From JACPYM01 sp963699175 (GTDB lineage: Bacteria > Acidobacteriota > Blastocatellia > RBC074): 64,000 bases of DNA. Position numbers and translations under genes: made by a program. The stretch spans positions 6,076,001-6,140,000 of the forward strand of contig OY969418.1 in NCBI GenBank assembly GCA_963699175.1. The letters are read 5' to 3'. The notes beneath the pieces are model-generated. The model was given only the letters and a program-made list of their open reading frames with translations, did not search any database and was not told the origin of the DNA. This document shows, in pieces, positions 55,025 to 63,856 of the stretch (within the stretch, counting starts at the first letter, position 1; the number at the start of each line of letters is the position of its first letter).

Positions 55025-55882
55025 TTAGCCTCTCATCTTCTTATACGTGGCGAGGCAGCGTTCTGCCGTTTCTAGCGGAGAGAGTCGGCTGCCTTCCTGT
55101 TCGATCAGGTAATACTCCACGCCGCCTTTGGACTCGGCAGCCGCGAAGATTTGCTTCCACGGTGCCTGGCCTTCGCCCAACAGCGGGCGGTAGCCTTTCT
55201 CTTCTTTCGGATCGCCCGCCGCCCACTCTTTGAGGTGGAGCGAACGGATGCGGCCCGGATTGGCGTTGATCCACGCCACCGGATCGGAGCCAGCCTCCAC
55301 GCACGTGCCTACGTCGAGTTGCAGCGTCACGTCTTTCGGCGTGCCCGCAGCGATGATTTCGATGGGGCGCTTGCCTTCGACCGGCACGAACTCCGGCTTG
55401 TGATTATGGTAGCCCGCGCGCATGCCGAGCGGTTTCAACTTCTCCGCTGCCATGCTGAGTTTCTCGGCGACGCTTTTCCAACTATCAAGTCCCGTCACTC
55501 TGCCGGGGCTGGCCATCACGATGGTTTTGGAGCCGATGATTTGATTCAGGTCAATCGCTTTCTGAATGCCTTCAGGCGTGAAGGCATTCGCGCCGTTGTG
55601 CGTAGACAGACATTTGATCTTTAACTCGTCGAGCAGCTTGCGCATCTCTTTGGCGTAATCGGTCGTCCACTGATAGTACGGCGCATAAAACTCGACGACT
55701 TCGTAGCCCATCTTGGCGACGGCGCGCACCGTGCCCATCGGGTCTTTAGCAAGTTCGTCGCGCACGGAATAGAGTTCGAGGCCGACGGGCACACGCTTGG
55801 CGGCGGATGCGGCAAGGGCAAATGGAGCCGCTCCGGCTAGTGCCAGAAACGAGCGGCGGGAAAGGGAATTGAGTGATGCCAT
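55025..55882 (-). CDS. Tat-signal sugar phosphate isomerase/epimerase (TIM barrel)
   Basis: A 285-residue AP-endonuclease-2/xylose-isomerase-like TIM barrel. The N-terminus has a twin-arginine signal (SRRSFLALAGAAPFALAASA), so it is exported in folded form. Conserved parts include GLELYSVRDELAKDP, KCLSTHNGAN, AGYHNHKPEF, LQLDVGTCVEAG and SLHLKEW, with Glu, Asp and His residues for a divalent metal. The sugar is unknown. AGGAG lies 6 nt before the ATG at 55882. Confidence 0.9.
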   Translation of the reverse strand: MASLNSLSRRSFLALAGAAPFALAASAAKRVPVGLELYSVRDELAKDPMGTVRAVAKMGYEVVEFYAPYYQWTTDYAKEMRKLLDELKIKCLSTHNGANAFTPEGIQKAIDLNQIIGSKTIVMASPGRVTGLDSWKSVAEKLSMAAEKLKPLGMRAGYHNHKPEFVPVEGKRPIEIIAAGTPKDVTLQLDVGTCVEAGSDPVAWINANPGRIRSLHLKEWAAGDPKEEKGYRPLLGEGQAPWKQIFAAAESKGGVEYYLIEQEGSRLSPLETAERCLATYKKMRG

Positions 55883-55953
55883 AGGTTCTCCTATTACTAA
55901 AGTGAGTAGAAGTGATGATAAGCTAAACAAGCGGCAATCGCTCAGCCTTGAGC

Positions 55954-57123
55954 TTACGCTCTCCCAAACGCTTGCAAAAAATACGAAGCTAGCTCAGAGG
56001 CCGACCGCCGATTCCACGACTCATTGACGATTAACAACAGTTCTTTTTGCTCTGCGCGCGGTGGGATGACAGCGATTCTGCGCGCAGCAAGAGCCCGCGT
56101 GACCACTTGTGCGTCAACCCCCTCAATCGGCAGGCGGAAAATGTTCGTCCCGGGTGATATGCGTCGCGCGCGTAGCTGACCGCGTATTTCGAGTTCTCGA
56201 ATAAAAGCCTCGGAGACCTGCACTGCCTTGCGAAAGCGCTCAGTAAAGCCGTCCAGATAGTGGCGAGCGACCACCGCGTAAGGCCAAACTTCCGGCATCC
56301 CCCCACCAAACATTCTGCGCACGTGGTACATATTCTCCAGCAGCGCGCGTGGCCCGGCGAGCATCGCCCCAGACGCGGCATTCAGCCCTTTATAAAGTGA
56401 GATATAAACCGTATCGAAGGTGGCCGCGTAATCCGCCGGGGCAATACCTGTGTAGGCGGACGCAATCAGCAGCCGTGCTCCATCTAGGTGGAGCCGAATG
56501 CCGTTTTGCCGGGCGAAGGCGGTTACGCGCTTTAGCTCGTCCGGCGAGAACACTTCGCCAGATTTGCGTCGCACTGGCGACTCGATGGAAATTGTGCCAA
56601 CACGCGTTGAGACGCGCCCTGAAGCAGTCCGGGCTATTGTTTCCTGCAATTCGTCGAGCGTGAAAGTCGCTTTGTCTTTCCCCAGCGGAGTGAGGTTAAG
56701 CTGGCTCAGCGACTGAGCGCAGTCCCCAGAATCATTATAGAAATGGCTTTCGTGTTGCACGACGACCCGATGATCTGCTCCGGCGAGTGCCCGCACCGCC
56801 AAGTGATTGGCGAGTGTCCCAGTAGGCATGAAAACCGCTGCCTCCTTCCCAAGCAGCTTGGCGCAGGCTGATTCTAGCTCTTCGACTGCCCCGCCGCGAG
56901 AATAGTTGTCGGGAGTAATTTGTCCTTCACCAGCTAAACGAGACAATAAGTTTGAGTACTCTTTCGGGCTGAGGTCGAGCCCGTCAGATGTCATATTGAC
57001 AGTGTCATCTGGCGGCGTTGTTTGCTCCGATGACGGAGCCAGAGTGAAGCGCGATGTAGGTATTCCCAGTCCAGTAATCGCAGCACTCGTCCTAAGGAAA
57101 TCTCTTCGCTCATAGTTGCTCAT
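55954..57123 (-). CDS. L-threonine aldolase-like PLP enzyme with N-terminal Tat-like signal
   Basis: A 389-residue fold-type I PLP enzyme of the beta-eliminating lyase/threonine aldolase family. The PLP lysine is in VYISLYKGLNAASGAML, and VFMPTGTLANHLAVRA, IRLHLDGARLLIASAY and the EESH-like QHESHFYNDSG part are typical of low-specificity threonine aldolases, which make Gly and acetaldehyde. The unusual feature is the N-terminal ERRDFLRTSAAITGLGIP, a twin-arginine motif that would send the cofactor-loaded enzyme to the periplasm; the hydrophobic part is short and export is unproven. It lies between two other Tat-signal genes. Confidence 0.85.
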   Translation of the reverse strand: MSNYERRDFLRTSAAITGLGIPTSRFTLAPSSEQTTPPDDTVNMTSDGLDLSPKEYSNLLSRLAGEGQITPDNYSRGGAVEELESACAKLLGKEAAVFMPTGTLANHLAVRALAGADHRVVVQHESHFYNDSGDCAQSLSQLNLTPLGKDKATFTLDELQETIARTASGRVSTRVGTISIESPVRRKSGEVFSPDELKRVTAFARQNGIRLHLDGARLLIASAYTGIAPADYAATFDTVYISLYKGLNAASGAMLAGPRALLENMYHVRRMFGGGMPEVWPYAVVARHYLDGFTERFRKAVQVSEAFIRELEIRGQLRARRISPGTNIFRLPIEGVDAQVVTRALAARRIAVIPPRAEQKELLLIVNESWNRRSASELASYFLQAFGRA

Positions 57124-57147
57124 AGTTGTCTCCTATCAAGGGTCGCT

Positions 57148-58251
57148 TTAGCCCGACAACGCCGCCTGCAACATTGCTTTCGTATATCCCACGTTATAAA
57201 TCTCGCCACCAAATCCGCCGCCGCCCACCTTGGAATACGCCCCCACAATGCTGCCTTCGCGCTCGCGGTCGTAATCAATCGCGCGCGGGTGCTCAGGATA
57301 AAGTCCGCGCGGATACTTTTGCCGCACCAACTCCCGCATCACCGCGAACATATCAACCTGTCCTTCATCCAAGAAAACTTCGGTGTACTTTTCATAAGGC
57401 TTCCGCACGATCACATTGCGGAAGTGGACATGGTTGATGCAATCCCGCGCGCCGAAGTATTTCGCCACCGTCACCGGGTCTTCGCCCAATTCGCGCGTCA
57501 CCCCGCAATCGAAGGTGATGCCATTGGCCGGGCTTTTGACGATGTCTACCAGGCGCTTCCATCCGGCCAGCGTAGACATGATCTGCCCCGACCCACGGCT
57601 GATTGGCGCAGGCGGATCGTTGGGATGGAGCGCCAAGCGCACGCGAGCTTCCTCGGCCACAGGCACGACTGCTTTCAGGAAATAGGTGACGTTGTTCCAC
57701 ATCTCTTCAAGACTATGCGCGCCTTCATCAGGCAGCGGCGGCAGGCCTTTCACCCTGTCGTAATCGAAGGCCGTCATTCCCGCGCCCGCGCGGCCCAGCT
57801 CTTCGTAGTAGCCCTCAACGATGCGGTGTGCGTAGAAGTTGTATTCGACCACCGGCAAGCCAGCTTTGCCCGCTGCGCGAATGGATTGTTTGACCTTCTC
57901 GATCTCTTCATCGCGTCCCGGCCTGCCGTAGAGAGTGTTGGGGAAGCCGGAGATCATCATATTGCACAGCGTCAGTCCACCTGTCTTGAAACGATTGATC
58001 CGCTCGCGCACGGCCTCTTCTGTCCAGGGAATTGGCGGCCCGCCCGTCAACACGTAATCAACCCCAATTTGTTTAACTCGGCGCATCCCCGCCGCATCAA
58101 TGGTTGCACTAACGCCGAGACAGATTTTCGGCGTGTTAGCGCCTTCGACGGGCGGCCACGAAGCTTTTTGTGTAGTGGCTAAGGCAGGAGGCAATAGAGT
58201 CGAGGCTGCCATAGCTTTCATCATTTCCCTGCGGGAAAAGTCAGGTTTCAC
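57148..58251 (-). CDS. UxuA (mannonate dehydratase)-like TIM-barrel enzyme with Tat signal
   Basis: A 367-residue protein. FSRREMMKAMAASTLLPPAL is a twin-arginine signal. The barrel carries the metal residues in LALHPNDPPAP, ITFDCGVTREL and NHVHFRNVIVR, and ends with GLYPEHPRAIDYDRERE, matching the mannonate dehydratase family (D-mannonate to 2-keto-3-deoxygluconate). Export of this enzyme is unusual, so the reaction may have changed. The GTG start at 58251 has AAGGAGG 7 nt upstream, which decides it over the longer frame open to 58341. It probably works in uronate or aldonate breakdown. Confidence 0.85.
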   Translation of the reverse strand: MKPDFSRREMMKAMAASTLLPPALATTQKASWPPVEGANTPKICLGVSATIDAAGMRRVKQIGVDYVLTGGPPIPWTEEAVRERINRFKTGGLTLCNMMISGFPNTLYGRPGRDEEIEKVKQSIRAAGKAGLPVVEYNFYAHRIVEGYYEELGRAGAGMTAFDYDRVKGLPPLPDEGAHSLEEMWNNVTYFLKAVVPVAEEARVRLALHPNDPPAPISRGSGQIMSTLAGWKRLVDIVKSPANGITFDCGVTRELGEDPVTVAKYFGARDCINHVHFRNVIVRKPYEKYTEVFLDEGQVDMFAVMRELVRQKYPRGLYPEHPRAIDYDREREGSIVGAYSKVGGGGFGGEIYNVGYTKAMLQAALSG

Positions 58252-58283
58252 GGATGGTCCTCCTTGTGCGAATGGACGCCACT

Positions 58284-59780
58284 TTACTGCTGAATCAACC
58301 GATAACTTACAAAGGCCAACTGCTTGCTGTCCGGCGACCACGATGGCACGTTGATTGTGCCTTGTCCGCCAAACAATTTTGCCAACACCTGCATTTCGCC
58401 AAAACCTGTCGGTGTTACGGGCAAAAGGCGCAACATCACATCTTTGTTCGCCGGATGACCGGTCACGTCTTTTTCATACGAGATGATTACCAGCCATTTG
58501 CCGTCGGGCGAAGGGTGCGCGAACCAGTTGTTGTATTCGTCTTTGGTGACCTGCGTCTGCTCGCTGCCGTCAGGCTTCATCCGCCAGATTTGCATTAAGC
58601 CGGTGCGCACCGAATTGAAGTAGATATGCTGGCCGTCAGGCGAATACTCTGGCCCGTCATCCAAGCCCTCTGCCGTAGTCAGCCGTTTTTCTTCGCCGCC
58701 TTCGACTGGGATGGTGTAAACGTCAAAGTTGCCATTGCGGTCGGCGCAATATGCGAGCGTTTTCCCGTCCGGCGACCAGCCGTGCCAGTACGAAGGCGCA
58801 AGCTGGGTGACACGGCGCGGCGTGCCACCAGCAATCGGCAAAACGTAAATCATCGAGCGGCGCTGTTCCTGTGACTGATCACTAATCACCAACCAATTTC
58901 CATCTGGCGAGATGCCGTGGTCGTTGTTGCAGCGTATGGCAAAGCCTGTGTCAATCGCCTGCGGTTCACCACCTGTGACCGGCAGCTTGTACATCCGCCC
59001 GCCCTGATTGAAGAGGAAATACTTGCCATCGCGCGACCAGTTGGGTGCTTCAAAATGCGCGCGTTTGGTGTAGACGACTTTGCGATCTTTGGAGGCAATC
59101 GCAATTGTCTCCAGCGTGCTTTCCAGAATTGGCTGCGGACGCTGTTTAATTTCTACGTTGGAAAAGACGGCTTTTTCGCTGGCGTCGTTGTCGTGCGCAC
59201 AAACGCCCAGGCCGACGTAGAACGGTTCAGTCAGTTTGATACGGAACGAGCCGCCCGCCGATTGCAGGGCTTCGCCTTCGCGGGCGATGGACATGAAAAC
59301 GTAATCGCCCTGTTTTTCGAGTTGGAGGCGGCTGGGCGCTTTCACATTCGATTGAATCTCGCGCGTCGGGCCGCCCTTAACTTCGCGGTATTGCAACGAA
59401 GTCAGGCCGTCGCCGTGTAAGGCGGCGTCGGCATAGGCGGAATCTGCTTCAAGATTTTGTCGGATGATGAGGACGCCTTTGCGATGCGCATTGCCGCCAG
59501 CGCCCAGCATACGGACGTCCGCTGCCAGCGAAAGATCACCGGAGACGCGTTTCCAGACAAAGTGAAAAGCGTCCTTTGTTGCCCACATGTTCTCGCCGCC
59601 ACCGGCAATGGTGTAGGTCTTCTTGGCATCATCGTATTCAACCGCGCCGGGCATTTTGACTGCGCCGATGTCGCGGTGATCATCGAACAAACCAAGCTTG
59701 TTCTGCGAAGAGACAGCTCCGGTTTGCAGGAGCAGCCCAACACTCAAAAGCAGGAAGAAGGTTGAAGTGATAAGTTTCAT
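58284..59780 (-). CDS. exported PD40/TolB-like beta-propeller protein
   Basis: A 498-residue protein with a signal peptide (MKLITSTFFLLLSVGLLLQTGAV). The N-terminal about 200 residues form a concanavalin-like jelly roll (SGDLSLAADVRMLGAGGNAHRKGVLIIRQ), and the C-terminal part is a row of PD40 repeats (NWSRDGKYFLFN, HGWSPDGKTLAYCADRNGNFDVYTIP, EYSPDGQHIYFNS, SWSPDSKQLAFVSY). Known TolB-type proteins bind partners rather than catalyse. It lies 32 nt upstream of the UxuA-like gene. Confidence 0.87.
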   Translation of the reverse strand: MKLITSTFFLLLSVGLLLQTGAVSSQNKLGLFDDHRDIGAVKMPGAVEYDDAKKTYTIAGGGENMWATKDAFHFVWKRVSGDLSLAADVRMLGAGGNAHRKGVLIIRQNLEADSAYADAALHGDGLTSLQYREVKGGPTREIQSNVKAPSRLQLEKQGDYVFMSIAREGEALQSAGGSFRIKLTEPFYVGLGVCAHDNDASEKAVFSNVEIKQRPQPILESTLETIAIASKDRKVVYTKRAHFEAPNWSRDGKYFLFNQGGRMYKLPVTGGEPQAIDTGFAIRCNNDHGISPDGNWLVISDQSQEQRRSMIYVLPIAGGTPRRVTQLAPSYWHGWSPDGKTLAYCADRNGNFDVYTIPVEGGEEKRLTTAEGLDDGPEYSPDGQHIYFNSVRTGLMQIWRMKPDGSEQTQVTKDEYNNWFAHPSPDGKWLVIISYEKDVTGHPANKDVMLRLLPVTPTGFGEMQVLAKLFGGQGTINVPSWSPDSKQLAFVSYRLIQQ

Positions 59781-59875
59781 ATCAGTACTCGACTAAAGCG
59801 GATCAGCTACGGGTTTTTCAGCATGCCCAAATCTGCCAACCATTCGGCGAACCGGTGATGCCACGTACCAATCGT

Positions 59876-59991
59876 GGTAGTGGCGCAAGCGGGAGCGAAC
59901 GTTTGGAGTCCCGCCTTCGGGCGGAAGCATTCGTTGACCAGCCCGACCGGCTGAAGCCGGTACTCCAAACTCACCACCTTGCGCCACTACC
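59876..59991. repeat. compound palindromic element
   Basis: Outer arms 59876-59889 and 59978-59991 (14 nt) are perfect reverse complements. Nested within are 59901-59909 with 59962-59970 (GTTTGGAGT/ACTCCAAAC), and two local hairpins, CCGCC-TTCG-GGCGG and ACCGGC-TGAA-GCCGGT (59946-59961). It lies in the 304-nt gap between the ADOP permease and the PD40 gene; no gene is seen in that gap. Confidence 0.75.
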
Positions 59992-60084
59992 CAAAACGGA
60001 ATGCCGTCACGCGGCAGTGATTTGATGATGATTGAAAACTTTCACTGAGTCAGCCGCCTGGTCTATTTGTTTCGACACCACTCA

Positions 60085-62517
60085 TCATTCTTGCCGCAAA
60101 GCTGTCAACGGATCTACGCGTGCGGCACGCCGGGCTGGCCAGAGACAGGCCTGCAAACCAGCCACGAGCAGGATCAGCGAAACGGCGCCGAATGAGAGTG
60201 GATCGAACGTAGACACCTGCCAGACCTGGTTCGAGAGTAAGCGTACGGCCAAGAAACTGCCTAGCAACCCCAACGCGATGCCTATCAGCAAGAGCCGCGC
60301 GCCACGCTGCACCACCAAACCGGCAATCTTGCCGGGACTCGCTCCGAGCGCCATCCGCAAGCCAATCTCATGAGTTTGCTGCGTCACTGAATTGGACATC
60401 ACACCGTAAACGCCGATGATAGCCAGCAGCAGTCCAAGCCCGGCAAATACCGCGAAGAGCGCGAGATTGAAGCGCGGCCCGGCGTAAACTCCTTCCTGCA
60501 ACGCCGTCTCAATCGTTCTGATATTGGTGACTGGCTGGTCCTTGTCTATCGCGTAAACTTGGCTCAGCACTGCGCGCGTCATACTTGCCGGATCAGCCTG
60601 GGTGAGTAGCGCGAGACGGTCGGCCATGCCCATCAACGTGAACGGCAGATAGACTTCAGGCATCACCTGGTCGGTGATGTTTCGGTTCAGCGTATCCTTT
60701 ACCACGCCGACGATCTGAAAAGAATCAATTTCGCTCGCGAAAGGAGGCTGCTTGAACCGAGGGATGCGGACGATTTGCCCTAGCGGTTCTCGACCATTCA
60801 GCCGATTACGCACGAAGCTCTGATTCACCAGGGCCAACGGTTGCTTGCCGCTCACTTCACTCTCGCTGAAGAGACGACCTCCGACGAGAGCGATGCCTAG
60901 AGCTTTGGTGTAGTCAGGATTGATCTGATGAATCACGACCGGCTGCGAGTTCTGTTGCGTGCTGCCTACAACCTCCACCGGGAAGCTCATGTTGCCAAGC
61001 GGATGCACGCCGGTATTCAAACCCACAGCCGTCACGCCGGGCAGGGCACTCACGCGACGCAACACATCCTGGAAGAAGGCAGTGCGGCGCGGCGGGTCGG
61101 GGTAACGCTGCTCCGGCAGCGGAATCCGCATTGTCAGTAAGCGGTCAGTGCGAAAGCCGAGTTCAACATTCTGCACGGCCATAAATGTGCGAATCATCAA
61201 ACTGGCCGCGACTAGCAGCATCAGCGATAGCGCGACTTCGGCGACCACCAGGCTCTTGCGCAAGAAGGCTTGCCGCGAACTGCCAGACAAACCGCGTCCT
61301 GCTTCGCGCAATGAGTTGACAAGATCACGCGAGCAGGCGTGCAGCGCCGGAGCCAGTCCGAAGATGACGCTGGTGAGCACCGAGATGAGTAGTGTGAAAA
61401 GCAAGACAGGCGTATTGAGCCTGATCTCCGATTCATCGGGAATGGTGTTGGGCGGGACAAGCGTCAAGATAGCTTGGAGACCTACGTAAGCGAGGGCCAC
61501 ACCCAATGCGGCTCCGACCACTGCCAGCAACAGGCTCTCGGTGAGCAACTGCCGGACGAGACGTGCCCGGCTGGCTCCCAAAGCGGCGCGCACAGCCATC
61601 TCCTTCTGCCGCGCGCTGGCCTTTGACAGCAGCAAGTTCGAGACGTTGGCGCAGGCGATCAAGAGCAGCAGCCCGACTGCTCCAAAGAGAATCCAGAGAT
61701 TTTCACGGATGCTGCTGGGGAAAGACTCTTTGAACGAAAGCAAGCCGACGCGCCAGTTGTCAGGGAACTGCGCAGGCTCGCGCTTTTTCAAGTCTTCGAT
61801 GATGGGGCGCAGATCGGCTTCCGCTTGCGCCGCCGTGACTCCCGGCTTCAAGCGTCCGAGCAGGTGAACACCGCGCACCCCTTCAACTGTGCGGCCACGC
61901 TCGAAGACTATGGGGAGGTAAACATCCGCGCCGCGCCACATAAAGCGCTTCGGCATAACGCCGATCACCGTACGGAATTTGTCGTTCAGGCGAAGCTGGC
62001 GGCCAATCACACTCGGATCGCTGGCGAACTGGCGTTGCCAAAACCGATAACCAAGCACGACGACAGGCTCGGCGCCGGGCTTGCCGTCGTCAGGCAAAAC
62101 CGTGCGCCCCAACAAGGGCGGCACACCCATGACCTGAAACGTGTTCGGAGTGCCGTGATTCCCACGCAGCCGTTGCGGATCACCGCTGCCGCTCCACAAC
62201 ACGTCGCTGATGGTGGAGGCGATGGTGCCCTCGAAAATGGAATTGCGCTCGGCGATTTCTATGAATTGATCGGTAGAGTAACCCAAACGAAAACCGCGCT
62301 GGCTTGGGTCCCAAACCCTGACGCTCATTAAATTATCTACGTCCTTGTAGGGGAATGGGTCTAACACAACTGCGTGGATCACACTGTAGATCGCTGTGGT
62401 CGCCATGATTCCAAGTGCGAGTGAAAGGATGGCGATTGAGGTGAAGCCGGGACTCTTCGCCAAGCTGCGAATGCCAAACCGAATATCGCGCAGAAACTGT
62501 TCAAACCAAGTAAACAT
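60085..62517 (-). CDS. ADOP family ABC transporter permease (MacB-like)
   Basis: An 810-residue inner-membrane protein typical of Acidobacteriota. It has two MacB-type periplasmic core domains and two FtsX permease domains. The N-terminal helix SIAILSLALGIMATTAIYSVIHAVVL is followed by a periplasmic part (LLGRTVLPDDGKPGAEPVVVLGYRFWQRQF), three helices with ACANVSNLLLSKASARQKEMAVRAALGASRARLVRQLL, then the second copy ending with ALGASPGKIAGLVVQRGARLLLIGIALGLLGSF and LTALRQE. No ATPase gene is adjacent, which is common in this family. AGAGGT precedes the ATG at 62517. It begins 20 nt after the NADAR-like gene. Confidence 0.93.
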   Translation of the reverse strand: MFTWFEQFLRDIRFGIRSLAKSPGFTSIAILSLALGIMATTAIYSVIHAVVLDPFPYKDVDNLMSVRVWDPSQRGFRLGYSTDQFIEIAERNSIFEGTIASTISDVLWSGSGDPQRLRGNHGTPNTFQVMGVPPLLGRTVLPDDGKPGAEPVVVLGYRFWQRQFASDPSVIGRQLRLNDKFRTVIGVMPKRFMWRGADVYLPIVFERGRTVEGVRGVHLLGRLKPGVTAAQAEADLRPIIEDLKKREPAQFPDNWRVGLLSFKESFPSSIRENLWILFGAVGLLLLIACANVSNLLLSKASARQKEMAVRAALGASRARLVRQLLTESLLLAVVGAALGVALAYVGLQAILTLVPPNTIPDESEIRLNTPVLLFTLLISVLTSVIFGLAPALHACSRDLVNSLREAGRGLSGSSRQAFLRKSLVVAEVALSLMLLVAASLMIRTFMAVQNVELGFRTDRLLTMRIPLPEQRYPDPPRRTAFFQDVLRRVSALPGVTAVGLNTGVHPLGNMSFPVEVVGSTQQNSQPVVIHQINPDYTKALGIALVGGRLFSESEVSGKQPLALVNQSFVRNRLNGREPLGQIVRIPRFKQPPFASEIDSFQIVGVVKDTLNRNITDQVMPEVYLPFTLMGMADRLALLTQADPASMTRAVLSQVYAIDKDQPVTNIRTIETALQEGVYAGPRFNLALFAVFAGLGLLLAIIGVYGVMSNSVTQQTHEIGLRMALGASPGKIAGLVVQRGARLLLIGIALGLLGSFLAVRLLSNQVWQVSTFDPLSFGAVSLILLVAGLQACLWPARRAARVDPLTALRQE

Positions 62518-62536
62518 CTGTATACCTCTCCACTCA

Positions 62537-63856
62537 TCAGCGAGCCGCAACCTTAGGCTTTTGTGCCAGCGCCAGGTTACGGATTTGATTTAGAAAGCCG
62601 ACGTAGACCGGCAACGGAATATCAGGCGCATCCCCATCGTTGAGATAATGATCGAGCTTAACTCCGCGCGTCGAACGAAGCACCTCGCCAAAGCGCGGCA
62701 GCCGAAGAAATTTCACTTGCCAGATTTCCAACATCAATTGCTGAAACTCGCGGCTGATGAAATTCATCTTTCCTTTTCCATACCCGGCGAGATAGATGCC
62801 ATCGAAATGAAATTCGCCCAGCGCGTCCAGCAATTGATTTAACTCAGCAGTACGGAAGCGGCCAGCGTCCAACGTGGCGAAATAATAGAGCAGGTGGAAC
62901 AAATCAGCCAGATTGCCCCAAAGAATCTTTTCCTCCAGCGCGGTGAAGCGTAGCCTGGCCAGATCGCGCTGTTGCAACTCGCGCACTGACTCGCGCCCCG
63001 TGAACGCAGACTTACCAATTTCGCGGCGAAACCAATCGCGCTGCTCACTGGTCAGGTTGTGGCGCAGGAATTCGATGGCATACGTATGCTTGAGATAAAT
63101 CCGTTGCTCGCCTTCGAGTCGCGCGAGCCAGGCTGTCCAGTTCACTGCGTCCAACCGATCCAGCAGCGTGAATAGATCGCTCACGCGCACGCTCGGATGA
63201 TATTTGACGGCTTGCCAAAAATGCTCGGTCGAATCGTAGGTCGCGCCGAAGAGCGGAATGCCTTCTTCAATCAAATAAAAGTTCGACAACACGCGGCCGG
63301 CGATGGAGGGCGACCCACTCCAACAATTGAGCGAGGTCTTCCAATGCGCCTGCATCTTCAGAAAGTTGCTAGCATACTTCTCCGGCTTCAGCCGCCAATG
63401 CTGCCCCTGAAAAATCAGGGGCGCGGCCGAGGTGCGCATCTGCGCAATTGCTTGCGTGAGTTCCTTCGCAGTGTGCGTCAGCAACAATTCCAGTGGCCTT
63501 TCGTCAACCATCGAGACCAAGCGGCTCTCCATACCACGCTGCAACAAGCCATCAGCAAAAGCTTCCCGCGCGGCGGCGGAAGTGAACTGCCAACGCCCCG
63601 CCTGCGCATCAATGTAGACAAATAGCTCAGCCAGCGTTTGGAATTCCAGCAAGCTGTACAAGGCGAACTTGACGGGCTGGCCGTCGCGGTACAAGACCGT
63701 CGTGGGCACAACCAAGCTATGGAGTGTCAGACGTGGTTCTTCAGCTTTGGGCACTGAACTCAGGATAGCGACTACTAAAAATACGAGTGGCAAGCAGCGA
63801 AGCGTAAATTGCTTGGTCGAAGCGGGCCACTCTGCGCCGGTTGCTTTGAGAAGCAT
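62537..63856 (-). CDS. exported protein with NADAR (YbiA)-like motifs
   Basis: A 439-residue protein with a signal peptide (about 15-38; LPLVFLVVAILSSVPKA). I recognise no close family, but residues 188-220 read RVLSNFYLIEEG ... YDSTEHFWQAVKYH, matching the NADAR pattern (SNF, then TxEHxxQAxKF), and residues 352-378 contain YLAGYGKGKMN, like the C-terminal GxGxNxLG part. About 130 residues lie between them, more than in YbiA. YbiA-like proteins hydrolyse N-glycosidic bonds of riboflavin intermediates or ADP-ribosyl groups. A NADAR-like activity here is only a suggestion. GGAG lies 5 nt before the ATG. It overlaps no gene and precedes the ADOP permease in one transcript. Confidence 0.55.
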   Translation of the reverse strand: MLLKATGAEWPASTKQFTLRCLPLVFLVVAILSSVPKAEEPRLTLHSLVVPTTVLYRDGQPVKFALYSLLEFQTLAELFVYIDAQAGRWQFTSAAAREAFADGLLQRGMESRLVSMVDERPLELLLTHTAKELTQAIAQMRTSAAPLIFQGQHWRLKPEKYASNFLKMQAHWKTSLNCWSGSPSIAGRVLSNFYLIEEGIPLFGATYDSTEHFWQAVKYHPSVRVSDLFTLLDRLDAVNWTAWLARLEGEQRIYLKHTYAIEFLRHNLTSEQRDWFRREIGKSAFTGRESVRELQQRDLARLRFTALEEKILWGNLADLFHLLYYFATLDAGRFRTAELNQLLDALGEFHFDGIYLAGYGKGKMNFISREFQQLMLEIWQVKFLRLPRFGEVLRSTRGVKLDHYLNDGDAPDIPLPVYVGFLNQIRNLALAQKPKVAAR

